Made by a program: the position numbers and the translations under genes. A DNA stretch of 64,000 bases, taken from the NCBI RefSeq assembly GCF_022539505.1, contig NC_061514.1, forward strand, positions 338,255,090 to 338,319,089. The letters run 5' to 3'. The notes beneath the pieces are model-generated. The model was not told the DNA's origin, made no database searches, and saw only the letters and a program-made list of their open reading frames with translations. Source of the stretch: Lolium rigidum (taxonomy: Eukaryota; Streptophyta; Magnoliopsida; Poales; Poaceae). Positions 11,731 to 23,640 of this stretch are shown one piece after another (positions within the stretch are counted from its first letter, which is position 1; every line of letters starts with the position of its first letter).

Positions 11731-13210
11731 TGATGTCTACGCACGCTTCTATTCCTATAGACAGTGTTGGGCCTCCAAGAGCAGAGATTTGTAGAACAGC
11801 AACAAGTTTCCCTTAAGTGAATCACCCAAGGTTTATCGAACTCAGGGAGGTAGAGGACAAAGATATCCCTCTCAAGCAACCCTGCAATCACGATACAAGA
11901 AGTCTCTTGTGTCCCCAACACACCTAATACACTTGTCGGATGTATAGGTGCACTAGTTCGGCGAAGAGATAGTAAAACACAGGTGGTATGAATGAATATG
12001 AGCAGTAGTAACGGCGCTGTAGAAAATAGCTTCGCTGGCGTGCGATCGATGGTGGTAATATTGCGGGAAGTAAAGATGCAGCAAAACAATAAATAAGCGA
12101 TGATTGCGGTATTTGGAAACAAGGCCTAGGGATCATACTTTCACTAGTGGACACTCTCAACATTGCAATCATAAAGGAATATAAATAAGCACTTCACTAT
12201 GCTATTCCGAATTACTCTCTGGCAAGATAACAAACACTAATTCATCATGTAGGCAAACCTTAAAGATGTATTCCCAAGTACTAATAAACACCCCACGCTG
12301 TCACCTGTGAGCATTCATAGGAGGTACTAACACACCACAATTTCATAGAGACATCCAACTCAAATCATAACTCGGTGAATAAGTATTCTGTGAAATATAG
12401 CCTAAGAGACCCACACGGTGCACACACTTGTCACCTTTACACACGTGGGACAAGGAGTCTCCGGAGATCACATAAGTAAAATCCACTTGAATAGCATAAC
12501 GACATCTAGATTACAAGCTCATCATATGGATCTCAATCATGTAAGGCAGCTCATGAGATCATTGTATTGAAGTACATGGGAGAGAGATTAACCACATAGC
12601 TACCGGTACAGCCCTTAGCCTCGGGAGAGAACTACTCCCTCCTCATCATAGGAGACAACGATGGCGATGAAGTTGGCGGTGGTGTCGATGGAGATGACTC
12701 CGGGGGCAATTCCCCGTCCCGGCAGGGTGCCGGAACAGAGACTTCTGTCCCCCGAATTGGAGTTTCGCGATGGCGGCGGCTCTGGAAGGTTTTCTGGTGT
12801 TTCGTCAATCGGTGTCGAAGATTTAGGTCACGAGGCATCTTATAGGCGAAGAGGCGGAGTCGGAAGAGTCCCGAGGGGCCCACCCCATAGGGTGGGGTGA
12901 CCACCCCTCTGGCCGCGCCGGCCTATTGTGAGGAGGCCCCGGGCCTCCTCCGGCCCGGCCCTTCGGCTCCGTGAGTCTTCCGGTGAAATAGAATTTTCGT
13001 GATTTTTCCGGATTTTTCCGAGCACTTTGGTTTTTGGGCCTTTTCCGCAATAAACGGACATAATAAACGTAAACCGGCACCGTGGCATCTTGTTAATAGG
13101 TTAGTCCAATAAATGCCATAATATGATATAAAGTGCATATAAAACATGTGAGTATTGTCATAAAACTAGCATGGAACATAAGAAATTATAGATACGTTTG
13201 AGACGTATCA
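11731..13210 (-). mobile_element. 3' LTR of a minus-strand Athila-type (Sabrina-like) element
   Basis: On the minus strand the LTR starts TGATACGTCTCAAACGTATC (ending at plus 13210) and ends ...GTAGACATCA (plus 11731), about 1480 bp with TG...CA ends. It is directly preceded on the minus strand by the polypurine tract AAGCTTGGAGATGCT. Its first 130 bp resemble the LTRs at 17842 and 24170, but the rest is a different LTR type. Left flank CCAAC (11726-11730) should be one half of the target duplication; the other half is not recoverable because the 5' end of the element is rearranged. Confidence 0.8.
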
Positions 13211-16075
13211 AGCATCTCCAAGCTTAGTTCCTACTCGCCCTCGAGTAGGTAAACGATAACAAGAATAATTTCTGAAGTGACATGCTACTTACATAATCTT
13301 GATCATACTATTGTAAAGCATATGAGATGAATGCAGCGATTCAAAGCAATGGTAAAGACAATGAGTAAACAACTGAATCATATAGCAAAGACTTTTCATG
13401 AATAGTACTTTCAAGACAAGCATCAATAAGTCTTGCATAAGAGTTAACTCATAAAGCAATAGATTCAAAGTAAAGGCATTGAAGCAACACAAAGGATGAC
13501 TAAGTTTCAGCAATTGCTTTCAACTTGTAACATGTATATCTCATGGATAGTTGTCAACATAAAGCAATATAACAAGTGCAATAGGTAAACATGTAAGAAT
13601 CAATGCACACAGTTGATACAAGTGTTTGCTTTTAAGATAGAAAGAATAGGTAAACTGACTCAACAATAAAGTAAAAGAATGGCCCTTCGCGAGAGGAAGC
13701 ATGGATTACTATTTTTGTGCTAGAGCTTTTCATTTTGAAAACAAGAAACAATTTTGTCAACGGTAGTAATAAATCATATGTGTTATGTGTAAGACATCCT
13801 ATAAGTTGCAAGCCTCATGCATAGTATACCAATAGTGCTCGCACCTTGTCCTAATTAGCTTGGATTAACATGGATTATCATTGCATAGCATATGTTTCAA
13901 CCAAGTGTCACAAAGGGGTACCTCTATGCCGCCTCGTACAAAGGTCTAAGAAGAAAGCTCGCATTGGATTTCTCGCTTTTGATTATTCTCAACTTAGACA
14001 TCCATACCGGGACAACATAGACAACGGATAATGGACTCCTCTTTAATGCATAAGCATTCAACAACAATTAAAATTCTCATAAGAGATTGAGGATTGATTG
14101 TCCAAACCGAAACTTCCACCATGAATCATGGCTTTAGTTAGCGGCCCAATGTTCTTCTCTAACAATATGCATACTCAAACCATTTGATCATGAAAATCGC
14201 CCTTACTTCAGACAAGACGAACATGCATAGCAACTCACATGATATTCAACAAAGGTAAAAGTTGATGGCGTCCCTGAAACATGGTTACCGCTCAACAAGA
14301 AACTTATTAAGAAATAAGACACATAAGTACATATTCTTCACCACAATAGTTTTTAAGGCTATTTTTCCCATGAGCTATATATTGCAAAGACAAAGAATAG
14401 AATTTTAAAGGTAGCACTCAAGTAATATACTTTGGAATGGCAGAGAAATACCATGAGGTTGGTAGGTATGGTGGACACAAATGACATAGTTTTTGGCTCA
14501 AGGATTTGGATGCACGAGAAGAATTCCTCTCAATACAAGGCTAGGCTAGCAAGGTTGTTTGAAGCAAACTCAAGTATAAAAGGTGCAGCAAAGCTCACAT
14601 ATGAACATATTGTAACTATTATAAGACTTTATATTGTCTCCTTGTTGTTCAAACACCTCAACCAGAAAATATCTAGACTCTAGAGATCAATCATGCAAAC
14701 CAAATTTTAACAAGCTCTATGTAGTTCTTCATTAATACGTGCAAAGTACATGATGCAAGAGCTTAAACAAGATCTATATGAGCACAACAATTGCAAGTAT
14801 CAAATTATTCAAGACATTATACCAATTACCACATGCGGCATTTTCTGTTTCCAACCAAATAGCGATGAATGAAATAGTCCAACTTTCACAATGAACATTA
14901 AAGATAAAGCTAAGAACACATGTGTTCATACGAAACAGCAGAGCGTGTCTCTCTCCCAAGCAAAGAATGCTAGGATCTGATTTATTCAAACAAAAACAAA
15001 AATAAAAACAAACAGACGCTCCAAGTAAAGCGCATAAGATGTGACGGAATAAAAATATAGTTTCACTAGAGGAACCTGATAAGTTGTCGATGAAGAAGGG
15101 ATGCCTTGGGCATCCCCAAGCTTAGACGCTTGAGTCTTCTTAAAATATGCAGGGATGAACCACGGGGGCATCCCCAAGCTTTGACCTTTCACTCTTCTTG
15201 ATCATATTGTATCATCCTCCTCTCTTGACCCTTGAAAACTTCCTCCACACCAAACTCGAAACAAACTCATTAGAGGGTCGAGTGCATAATTCATATATTC
15301 AGAGGTGACATAATCATTCTTAACACTTCTGGACATTGCACAAAGCTACTAAAAGTTAATGGAACAAAGAAATCCATCAAACATAGCAAAACGGACAATG
15401 CGAAATAAAAGGCAGAATCTGTCAAAACGAACGATCCAGTAAAGACGAATTTTAAAGAAGCACCAGACTTGCTCAGATGAAAATGCCCAAATTGAATGTA
15501 AGTTGCGTACATATCTGAGGATCACGCACGTAAATTGGAAGATTTTTTTAATTTTTCTACAGAGACTACTGCTCAAATTCTTGACAGCAAGAAATCTGTT
15601 CCTGCGCAGCAATCCAAATCTAGTATTGGCTTTACTATCAAAGACTTTACTTGGCACAACAATGCAGTAAAATAAAGATAAGGATAGGTTGCTACAGTAG
15701 TAACAACTTCCAAGACTCAAATATAAAATAAAGGTGCAGAAGTAAAATAATGGGTTGTCTCCCATAAGCGCTTTTCTTTAACGCCTTTCAGCTAGACGCA
15801 GAAAGTGTGAATCAACTATTATCGAGAGGTGAAGCATCAACATCATAATTAGTTCTAATAATAGAATCATAAGGTAACTTCATTCTCTTTCTAGGAAAGT
15901 GTTCCATACCTTTCTTGAGAGGAAATTGATATTTAATATTACCTTCCTTCATATCAATAGTAGCACCAACAGTTCGAAAAAAAGGTCTTCCCAATATAAT
16001 GGGACAAGATGCATTGCATTCAATATCCAAGACAACAAAATCAACGGGGACAAGGTTATTGTTAACCATAATGTG
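13211..16075 (-). mobile_element. Internal region of the minus-strand Athila element (3' half)
   Basis: It runs from the end of gag-pro (about 16075-15812) through a long non-coding 3' region to the polypurine tract at 13211-13225. The non-coding part is homologous, in reverse orientation, to 26649-29239 of the plus-strand element. Shared words include ATAAGCGCTTTTCTTTAACG and the GCATCCCCAAGCTT motif. PBS, leader, most of gag, and RT, RNase H and integrase are missing. Confidence 0.75.
15812..16075 (-). pseudogene. Athila gag-protease C-terminal fragment
   Basis: The minus-strand translation contains VDFVVLDIECNASCPIILGR and then VGATIDMKEGNIKYQFPL, the conserved tail of the retropepsin-like part of Athila gag-pro. 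The catalytic D(S/T)G lies upstream and is absent: the reading frame abuts the LTR end directly. The apparent upstream codons (to 16114) come from the LTR. Confidence 0.75.
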
Positions 16076-16314
16076 TGATGGCGTGTATTTCACACGTTCG
16101 TTGGGGAACCCCAAGAGGAAGGTATGATGCGCACAGCAACAAATTTTCCCTTAGAAAGAAACCAAGGTTTATCGAACCAGGAGGAGCCAAGAAGCACGTT
16201 GAAGGTTGATGGCGGCGGGATGTAGTGCGGCGCAACACCAGGGATTCCGGCGCCAACGTGGAACCTGCACAACACAACCAAAATACTTTGCCCCAACGAA
16301 ACGAAGTGAGGTTG
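16076..16314 (-). mobile_element. Athila LTR 3'-end fragment (5' LTR side of the element)
   Basis: It matches the last 239 bp of the 1.6-kb Athila LTR type found at 17842-19443 and 24170-25769 (GTGAAATACACGCCATCA end, GGCGCCGGAATC block). It joins the gag-pro fragment without PBS or leader, so a deletion removed the 5' part of the element. It is cut on the right by the Tat-like LTR at 16315. Confidence 0.75.
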
Positions 16315-17476
16315 TGTTGACGTCGAAACCCCCGGCGGGCGGAGACGGGCAACACAAGAGAGCCGGGAACAACTAGGGCTGCGGCTGGCCCCGGTCCCTC
16401 AGCAGCGACGGCCCGCAAAGCCTCCCGGTCGCACGTCCGATGCTATCGCAAGGGCGTGCCACCCGACCTATACCTGGTCGGGAAGGTGTGGATGATGCCT
16501 CGCTTAGTTTCCTGCATGGCATACACGTAAACATTAAATACGAGCCTCGATCGGCTCTCAGGTTATCCTGTGAATCGGCTCAAAGAGCCGATCCACCCAT
16601 GATTCGAACGAGGTGTCCGAATATATGGTGGTCCTGCTTGATCAAGATAAATCTAATTAGATCTACGACGATTTAGGGTTTTCACCGCATAATCGGATCA
16701 TCCTACTCACGATTGGGCCTCGCGCTCGCGCACGGTGACCGTAAGCCGATCCTAGACAGGGCCTAAAAACCAACACGAGGTTGATCCCCGGAACATCCTT
16801 TCTAGGGCTAGCAAACGCCACCCTACACGCCGCCGGATCCTCCAACCCTTTGTAGGGCCTAACTAGTGCGGATATTAAACTAATCCTTGCAGAACAAGGA
16901 GCAACCGTAACGGATCAGATCTACTAAACTATGATCAAGCGGGTGCCGCCCCTACACCTAAGATAGGTGTAAGGGCGGCTAGATGTGCAAGGGTTGCATA
17001 ACGAAAGCATGTAATTCGAAGAACAATGCTAACCCTAACACACCTAAGATAACTACGTTGCTCGCCATCAAAAAGGCTTCGAGCACGAGCAACGCATGAA
17101 CAACGTGGGCAGGCTAGTCTTGCCTAGATCGCAAGATGCGATCTAGGCAGCATGGTGCTTACCGGAGAAACCCTCGAGACGAAGGAGTTGGCGATGCGCC
17201 GAGATTTGTTTGTGTTGAACGTTGGTTGTTGTTTATTCCATAAACCCTAGATACATATTTATAGTCCAGCGGACTTTCTAACGTGGGAGATCCCCACCGT
17301 GTACGAGACAAACTCTAACTTTTAATCTAGATACAAACTACTGTAATTAAAGATACACGGTCAATCTAGCCCAAATTCTCCGTGCAAGGCCGCTTCAGAG
17401 ATCTTCCACGTGTAATCTTCCATGCCCATCCTGATCGCGGCCCACCTCCTGATTTAGCCAAAATCTGGTGATAACA
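16315..17476 (-). mobile_element. 3' LTR of a minus-strand Tat-like gypsy element
   Basis: The LTR has TG...CA ends (plus-strand left TGTTGACGTC, right GTGATAACA), about 1162 bp. On the minus strand it is preceded by ACCAAAACCAGGGGGCATG, a polypurine tract. Inside on the minus strand are an AAACCCTAAA-like word and a TATA-like ATAAATATG near 17256. It interrupts the Athila LTR fragment at 16314. The element's remainder is lost beyond 17841. Confidence 0.6.
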
Positions 17477-17743
17477 CATGCCCCCTGGTTTTGGTAATGA
17501 TAATTTCAAAACCACTCTGTTTTTCCCCCGAGGGGTCATGTCGTGGCAGAGCAGAACCGTCGCAGTATTTCCATCATGACAACTTGCCTTCCCAACTTCT
17601 CTGCACGATTTGACAGTTTTTTGGCACCACTTCCTCGAAAACCGTTCGGACATTAAATCTCCACTTCTTTTATCTAACCGTACCAAGCAGTTCCTCTTCT
17701 CATCCCTTCCGCATTAGCACTCCAAAAAGCCCTTCTGCGCACC
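17477..17743. other. 3' internal region of the Tat-like element
   Basis: Non-coding stretch between the polypurine tract (about 17477-17495) and the opposite-strand ORF. It contains GATAATTTCAAAACCACTCTG and other words that I associate with the untranslated 3' region of grass gypsy elements. Confidence 0.4.
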
Positions 17744-17841
17744 ATGTCTTCTTCCTCCTCCGCCTCATCGGGACTTTCTCTCGAGTCCTCTTCTTCCCAC
17801 GAGCCGACGCCAGAACCGAACCCACAAGAGGTCCATGCGGC
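17744..17841 (+). pseudogene. Truncated antisense ORF of the Tat-like element
   Basis: An ATG at 17744 opens a frame beginning MSSSSSASSG and continuing with Ser, Glu and Pro-rich residues (SSSSHEPTPEPNPQEVHAA). It is cut after 33 codons by the Athila LTR at 17842. The ORF is on the strand opposite to the retroelement (whose 3' LTR is at 16315-17476). Additional antisense ORFs near the 3' LTR are known for plant Tat/Retand elements. Assignment rests on position and composition only. Confidence 0.5.
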
Positions 17842-19443
17842 TGATACGTCTCCAACGTATCGATAATTTCTTGTGTTCCATGCCACATTATTGATGTTAT
17901 CTACATGTTTTATGCACACTTTATGTCATATTCGTGCATTTTCTGGAACTAACCTATTAACAAGATGCCGAAGTGCCGATTCTGTCAGTTTTCTCTGTTT
18001 TTGGTTTCAGTAAATCCTAGTAAAGAAATATTCTCGGAATTGGACGAAATAAAAGCCCGGAGGCCTATTTTCTCACGAAGCTTCCGAAGTCCGAAGATGA
18101 AAGGAAGTGGGGCCACAGGGGAGCCAAACCCTAGGGCGGCGCGGCCCCCCTTGGCCGCGCCGCCCGTCATCCGGGGCCCCTGTGCCCCCTCTCGACTTGC
18201 CCTTCCGCCTACTTAAAGCCTCCGTGACGAAACTTCCGAGCACCGAGAGCCACGATACGGAAAACATTACCGAGACGCCGTCGCCGCCGATCCCATCTCG
18301 GGGGATCCTGGAGATCGCCTCCGGCACCCTGTCGGAGAGGGGAATCATCTCCCGGAGGACTCTACACCGCCATGGTCGCCTCCGGAGTGATGAGTGAGTA
18401 GTCTACCCCTGGACTATGGGTCCATAGCAGTAGCTAGATGGTTGTCTTCTCCCCATTGTGCTATCATTGTCGGATCTTGTGAGCTGCCTATCATGATCAA
18501 GATCATCTATCCGTAATTCTATATGTTGCGTTTGTTGGGATCCGATGAATAGAGAATACTTGTTATGTTGATTATCAAAGTTATGCTTATGTGTTGTTTA
18601 TGATCTTGCATGCTCTCCGTTACTAGTAGATGCTCTGGCCAAGTTTTTACTTTTAACTCCAAGAGGGAGTACTTATGCTCGATAGTGGGTTCATGCCTGC
18701 ATTGACACCTGGGACGATGATGAAAAGTTCTAAGGTTGTGTTGTGCTCGTTGCCACTAGGGATAAAACATTGATGCTATGTCTAAGGATGTAGTTGTTGA
18801 TTACATTACGCACCATACTTAATGCAATTGTCCGTTGCTTTGCAACTTAATGCCGGAGGGGTTCGGATGATAACTTCGAAGGTGGACTTTTTAGGCATAG
18901 ATGCGGTTGGATGGCGGTCTATGTACTTTGTCGTAATGCCCAATTAAATCTCACTATACTCATCATGATATGTATGTGCATTGTCATGCTCTCTTTATTT
19001 GTCAATTGCCCAACCGTAATTTGTTCACCCAACATGCTCGTTCGTCTTATGGGAGAGACACCTCTAGTGAGCTGTGGACCCCGGTCCAATTCTCTTTCTT
19101 GAAATACAATCTCTTGCAATACTTGTTTTTACTGTTTTCTCTGCAAACAATCATCTTCCACACAATACGGTTAATCCTTTGTTACAGCAAGCCGGTGAGA
19201 TTGACAACCTCAGCTGTTTCGTTGGGGCAAAGTACTTTGGTTGTGTTGTGCGGGTTCCACGTTGGCGCCGGAATCTCCGGTGTTGCGCCGCACTACATCC
19301 CGCCGCCATCAACCTTCAACGTGCTTCTTGGCTCCTCCTGGTTCGATAAACCTTGGTTTCTTTTCGAGGGAAAACTTGCTGCTCGTGCTCATCATACCTT
19401 CCTCTTGGGGTTGCCCAACGAACGTGTGAAATACACGCCATCA
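17842..19443 (+). mobile_element. 5' LTR of a plus-strand Athila element
   Basis: Starts TGATACGTCTCCAACGTATC and ends GTGAAATACACGCCATCA, about 1602 bp. It is followed at once by an Athila leader with GGCGCCGTTG primer-binding motifs (19444-19570). It inserts into the antisense ORF of the Tat-like element. Left flank is GCGGC; the far end is lost in the assembly gap. Confidence 0.85.
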
Positions 19444-19639
19444 AGCATATTTTACAGGCGCCGTTGCTTGCGGGAACTGAAGAAAAGCTACACCACAAAG
19501 ATTTCTAACTCCCACGTCAACTACGCACCAGACATATTTTCTCGGCGCCGTTGCCGGGGAGATCAAGACACGCTGCAAGGGGAGTCTCCACTTCTCAATC
19601 TCTTTACTTTGTTTTTGTCTTGCTTTATTTTATTTACTA
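19444..19639 (+). mobile_element. Athila leader with duplicated, altered primer-binding site
   Basis: Normally the LTR is followed by a linker and the tRNA-Asp PBS TGGCGCCGTTGCCGGGGA. Here a first damaged copy (ACAGGCGCCGTTGC near 19452) is followed by about 80 bp of unrelated sequence and a second copy (CTCGGCGCCGTTGCCGGGGA near 19542). The usual leader CAAGACACGCTGCAAGGGGA then follows. The leader breaks off at the N gap. Confidence 0.7.
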
Positions 19640-19739
19640 NNNNNNNNNNNNNNNNNNNNNNNNNNNNNNNNNNNNNNNNNNNNNNNNNNNNNNNNNNNNN
19701 NNNNNNNNNNNNNNNNNNNNNNNNNNNNNNNNNNNNNNN
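19640..19739. other. Assembly gap (100 N)
   Basis: Exactly 100 N, a conventional placeholder for a gap of unknown size. The flanks are two Athila elements in convergent orientation: plus-strand LTR-leader on the left, minus-strand gag-leader-LTR on the right. Confidence 1.
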
Positions 19740-19844
19740 CAGAGATGTGGCAATCATCAAAATCTAAATCATTACAATCTAAAGCAATGGGATTATCATC
19801 CCCAAGGTTGGAAAAAATTTCAGCAGCTTTATCACAAGCAGGCT

Positions 19845-21230
19845 TCAGTGTAATTTTGCGCGCTTTGCACTAGGAGTAGAAGCATTGCCAGCACCAATTA
19901 TTTTACCATTGATAGTAGGAGGTGCAGCAACATATGAATCATTAGCATTGCTAGTGGTGGTAATAGTCCAAACTTTAACTACATTTTTCTTTTTAGCTAG
20001 TTTTTCATTTTCTTCTCTATCCCACCTAGCACGCAGTTCAGCCATTAATCTTATATTCTCATTAATTCTAACTTGGATGGCATTTGCTGTAGTAATAATT
20101 TTATTTTCAATATCCCTATTAGGCATAACTTTCGATTTCAAAAGATCAACATCGGAGGCAAGACTATCAACTCTAGAAACAAGAATATCAATTTTATTGA
20201 GCTTTTCCTCAACAGTATTTGTTAAAGGCAGTTTGTGTACTAATAAATTCTTTAAGCATAGCTTCAAGTCCAGGGGGTGTATTCCTATTATTGTTGTAAG
20301 AATTCCCATAAGAATTAGCATAACCGTTACCATTATTATAAGGATATGGCCTATAGTTATTACTAGAATTGCTCCGATAAGCATTGTTGTTGAAATTATT
20401 ATTTTTAATGAAGTTTACATCAACATGTTCTTCTTGGGCAACCAATGAAGCTAATGGAACATTATTAGGATCAACATTAGTCCTATCATTCGCAAGCATA
20501 GACATAATAGCATCAACCTTATCATTCAAGGAAGAGGATTCTTCAACGAATTTACCTTTTTACCTTGTGGAGCTCTTTCCGTATGCCATTCGGAGTAATT
20601 AACCATCATATTATCAAGAAGCTTTGTTGCTTCATCAAGAGTGATGGACATAAAGGTACCTCCAAGCAGCTGAATCCAATAAATTCCGCGAAGAAAAATT
20701 TAGTCCTGCATAGAATGTTTGGATGATCATCCAAGTAGTCAGTCCATGGGTTGGGCAATTTTTAACCAGAGATTTCATTCTTTCCCAAGCTTGAGCAACA
20801 TGTTCATTATCTAATTGTTTAAAATTCATTATTCTACTCCTCAAAGATATAATTTTAGCAGGGGGATAATATCTACCAATAAAAGCATCCTTGCATTTAG
20901 TCCATGAATCAATACTATTCTTAGGCAGAGATAGCAACCAATCTTTAGCTCTTCCTCTTAATGAGAAAGGAAACAATTTTAATTTTATAATGTCACCATC
21001 TACATCTTTATACTTTTGCATTTCACATAGTTCAACAAAATTATTGAGATGGGCAGCAGCATCATCGAACTAACACCGGAAAATTGCTCTCGCATAACAA
21101 GATTAAGTAAAGCAGGTTTAATTTCAAAGAATTCTGTCGTAGTAGCAGGTGGAGCAATAGGTGTGCATAAGAAATCATTATTTTTTGTGCTAGTGAAGTC
21201 ACACAACTTAGTATTTTCAGGGTTGGCCAT
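19845..21230 (-). pseudogene. Athila Gag, frameshifted
   Basis: The minus strand opens at 21230 with MANPENTKLCDF. It passes through a Retrotrans_gag domain (LKLFPFSLRGRAKDWLLSLP, AQAWERMKSLVKNCP), then an Asn/Tyr/Gly-rich low-complexity linker and a coiled-coil-like tail near 20214-19950 (KLNKIDILVSRVDSLASDVD). At least three reading frames are needed and stops intervene, so it is not functional as it stands. This is the Gag of the Athila lineage, the structural capsid protein of the retroelement. The downstream protease and polymerase are missing (gap). Confidence 0.8.
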
Positions 21231-21482
21231 TTTAGCAGTAGTAAATAAAGCAAACTAGATAAAGTAAATGCAAGTAACTAATTTTTTTTGTATTTTTGAT
21301 ATAGCAAACAAGACAGTAAATAAAGTAAAGCTAGCAACTAATTTTTTTGTGTTTTGATATAATGCAGCAAACAAAGTAGTAAATAAAATAAAGCAAGACA
21401 AAAACAAAGTAAAGAGATTGAGAAGTGGAGACTCCCTTGCAGCCGTGTCTTGATCTCCCCGCAACGGCGCCGTAAATTTGTT
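21231..21482 (-). mobile_element. Athila leader and PBS of the minus-strand element
   Basis: Minus-strand leader between LTR and gag. The PBS reads ACGGCGCCGTTGCGGGGA, the tRNA-Asp type with one base lost and the first base changed relative to TGGCGCCGTTGCCGGGGA at 25781. The leader contains two copies of a TTAGTTG/TTTACTTTATTTACT motif, as in the 25850-25990 leader. Confidence 0.75.
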
Positions 21483-23081
21483 TGATGCGTGTAGTTGACA
21501 CGTCCGTTGGGAACCCCAAGAGGAAGGTGTGATGCGCACAGCGGCAAGTTTCCCTCAGTAAGAAACCAAGGTTTAATCGAACCAATAGGAGTCAAGAAGC
21601 ACGTTGAAGGTTGATGGCGGCGGGATGTAGTGCGGCGCAACACCGGAGATTCCGGCGCCAACGTGGAACCCGCACAACACAACCAAAGTACTTTGCCCCA
21701 ACGAAACAGTGAGGTTGTCAATCTCACCGGCTTGCCGTAACAAAGGATTAACCGTATTGTGTGGAAGATGATTGTTTGCAGAGAAAACGGTAAAACAAGT
21801 ATTGCAAGCAGATTTGTATTTCAAGTATTAAAAGAATGGACCGGGGTCCACAGCTCACTAGAGGTGTCTCTCCCATAAGATAAAAGCATGTTGGGTGAAC
21901 AAATTACAGTCGAGCAATTGACAAATAGAGAGAGCATAACAATGCACATACATGTCATGATAAGTATAGTGAGATTTAATTGGGCATTACGACAAAGTAC
22001 ATAGACCGCCATCCAACCGCATCTATGCCTAAAAAGTCCACCTTCGAGTTATCGTCCGAACCCCTCCAAGTATTAAGTTGCAAAGCAACAGTACAATTGC
22101 ATTAAGTATGGTGCGTAATGTAATCAACAACTACATCCTCGGACATAGCGCCAATGTTTTATCCCTAGTGGCAACAAAGACAAAGCACAACCTTAGAACT
22201 TTCTCGTCATCGTCCCAGGTGTCAATGCGGGCATGAACCCACTATTGAGCATAAATACTCCCTCTTGGAGTTAAAAGCAAAAACTTGGCCAGAGCCTCTA
22301 CTAGTAACTGGAGAGCATGCAAGATCATAAACAACACATATGTAATAACTTGATAATTAACATAACATGGTATTCTCTATCCATCGGATCCCGACAAACA
22401 CAACATAGAGTATTACGTATAGATGATCTTGATCATGTTAGGCAGCTCACAAGATCCAACAATGAAGCACAATGAGGAGAAGACAACCATCTAGCTACCG
22501 CTATGGACCCATAGTCCAGGGGTGAACTACTCACTCATCACTCCGGAGGCGACCATGGCGGTGTAGAGTCCTCCGGGAGATGAATCCCCTCTCCGGCAGG
22601 TGCCGGAGGAGATCTTCGTAATCCCCCGAGATGGGATCGGCGGCGGCGGCGTCTCGGCAAGGTTTTCCGTATCGTGGTTTTTCGCATCGGGGGTTTCGCG
22701 ACGGAGGCTTTAAGTAGGCGGAAGGGCAGAGTCGGGGCCCGACGAGGGGCCCACACCATAGGCGGCGCGGGCCCCCCTTGGCCGCGCCGCCATGTGGTGT
22801 CGCCACCTCGTGGCCCCACTTCGTATGCTCTTCGGTCTTCCGGAAGGTTCGTGGCAAAATAGGCCCCTGGGTCTTCGTTTCGTCCAATTCCGAGAATATT
22901 TCGTTACTAGGATTTCGAAACCAAAAACAGCAGAAAACAAGAACCGGCACTTCGGCATCTTGTTAATAGGTTAGTTCCAGAAAATGCACGAATATGACAT
23001 AAAGTGTGCATAAAACATGTAGGTATCATCAATAATATGGCATAGAACATAAGAAATTATCGATACGTCGGAGACGTATCA
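21483..23081 (-). mobile_element. 5' LTR of the minus-strand Athila element
   Basis: About 1599 bp. Minus-strand start TGATACGTCTCCGACGTATC at 23081 and end ...ACTACACGCATCA at 21483. It is the same LTR type as 24170-25769 with substitutions near the end (CTACACGCATCA instead of ATACACGCCATCA). Its right end interrupts the LINE ORF1 at 23082 (flank TCATC). Confidence 0.85.
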
Positions 23082-23640
23082 TCATCCTCTTCCTCATCGT
23101 CTACTACTGTTGTTTCATGCCGAGTGGAAACATTCGGAACAACCGTTAGACGGTCAAGCTCCGTCTGTCTCAACACATTGGCCGAAACTGAAATCTCATC
23201 AGACCTACTACCCATATTAACTCCTATGCTACTCAAATTTGAAGAAATATGAGTATTTGAAAACGAATTAAACGACTTGGATGGTTGCTTAGTACTCGCC
23301 GTGTCGAGGTTCTTCTCGCCCTTACGCCGCATGGCTCTCTCGCATGGCGTCCTCATCCGTCGGCCCCGCCCCATCCACCGCAAGAGCGTACCTCCCACTC
23401 CGCCTCACCGTCGGTTGAACAACGGGAGGAGGGACCGTGGGTGGCGGCCGCTGCAGGGGTGGATACCGGCGATGGAGAAGTCGAGGGCGGTGGAGACCAA
23501 GCCGGTGAGGGAGAAGAGGTTGTCGATACAGGGGTAGAAGGTGATGTAGCCCCCTGTATCACAGCAGCCCCAGGTGAGTCCCCCTTCGCGGGGGAAGAGG
23601 GTGTCGAAGTAGAAGCGCCCTTCATCCCATCAGCCTGCCT
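23082..23640 (-). pseudogene. LINE ORF1-like, third (C-terminal) piece
   Basis: The minus strand continues in frame from 31896 (after removal of the solo LTR and one copy of its TSD). It passes through a Ser/Pro/Thr-rich part, then frames containing VRRSGRYALAVDG and AMRRKGEKNLDTAST, then SFNSFSNTHISSNLSSIGVN and SVSANVLRQTELDRLTV. This arrangement is typical of the end of ORF1-like regions of grass LINEs just before the endonuclease. At least two frameshifts occur (near 23420 and 23345). The endonuclease and reverse transcriptase are not present: the Athila LTR at 23081 cuts the frame. Confidence 0.6.

Noticed and set aside
17842..23081. Treating the two LTRs around the gap as one complete element
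   Set aside because: They are in opposite orientation, both are followed by 5' leader sequence, and their outer flanks (GCGGC and TCATC) do not match as a target duplication.
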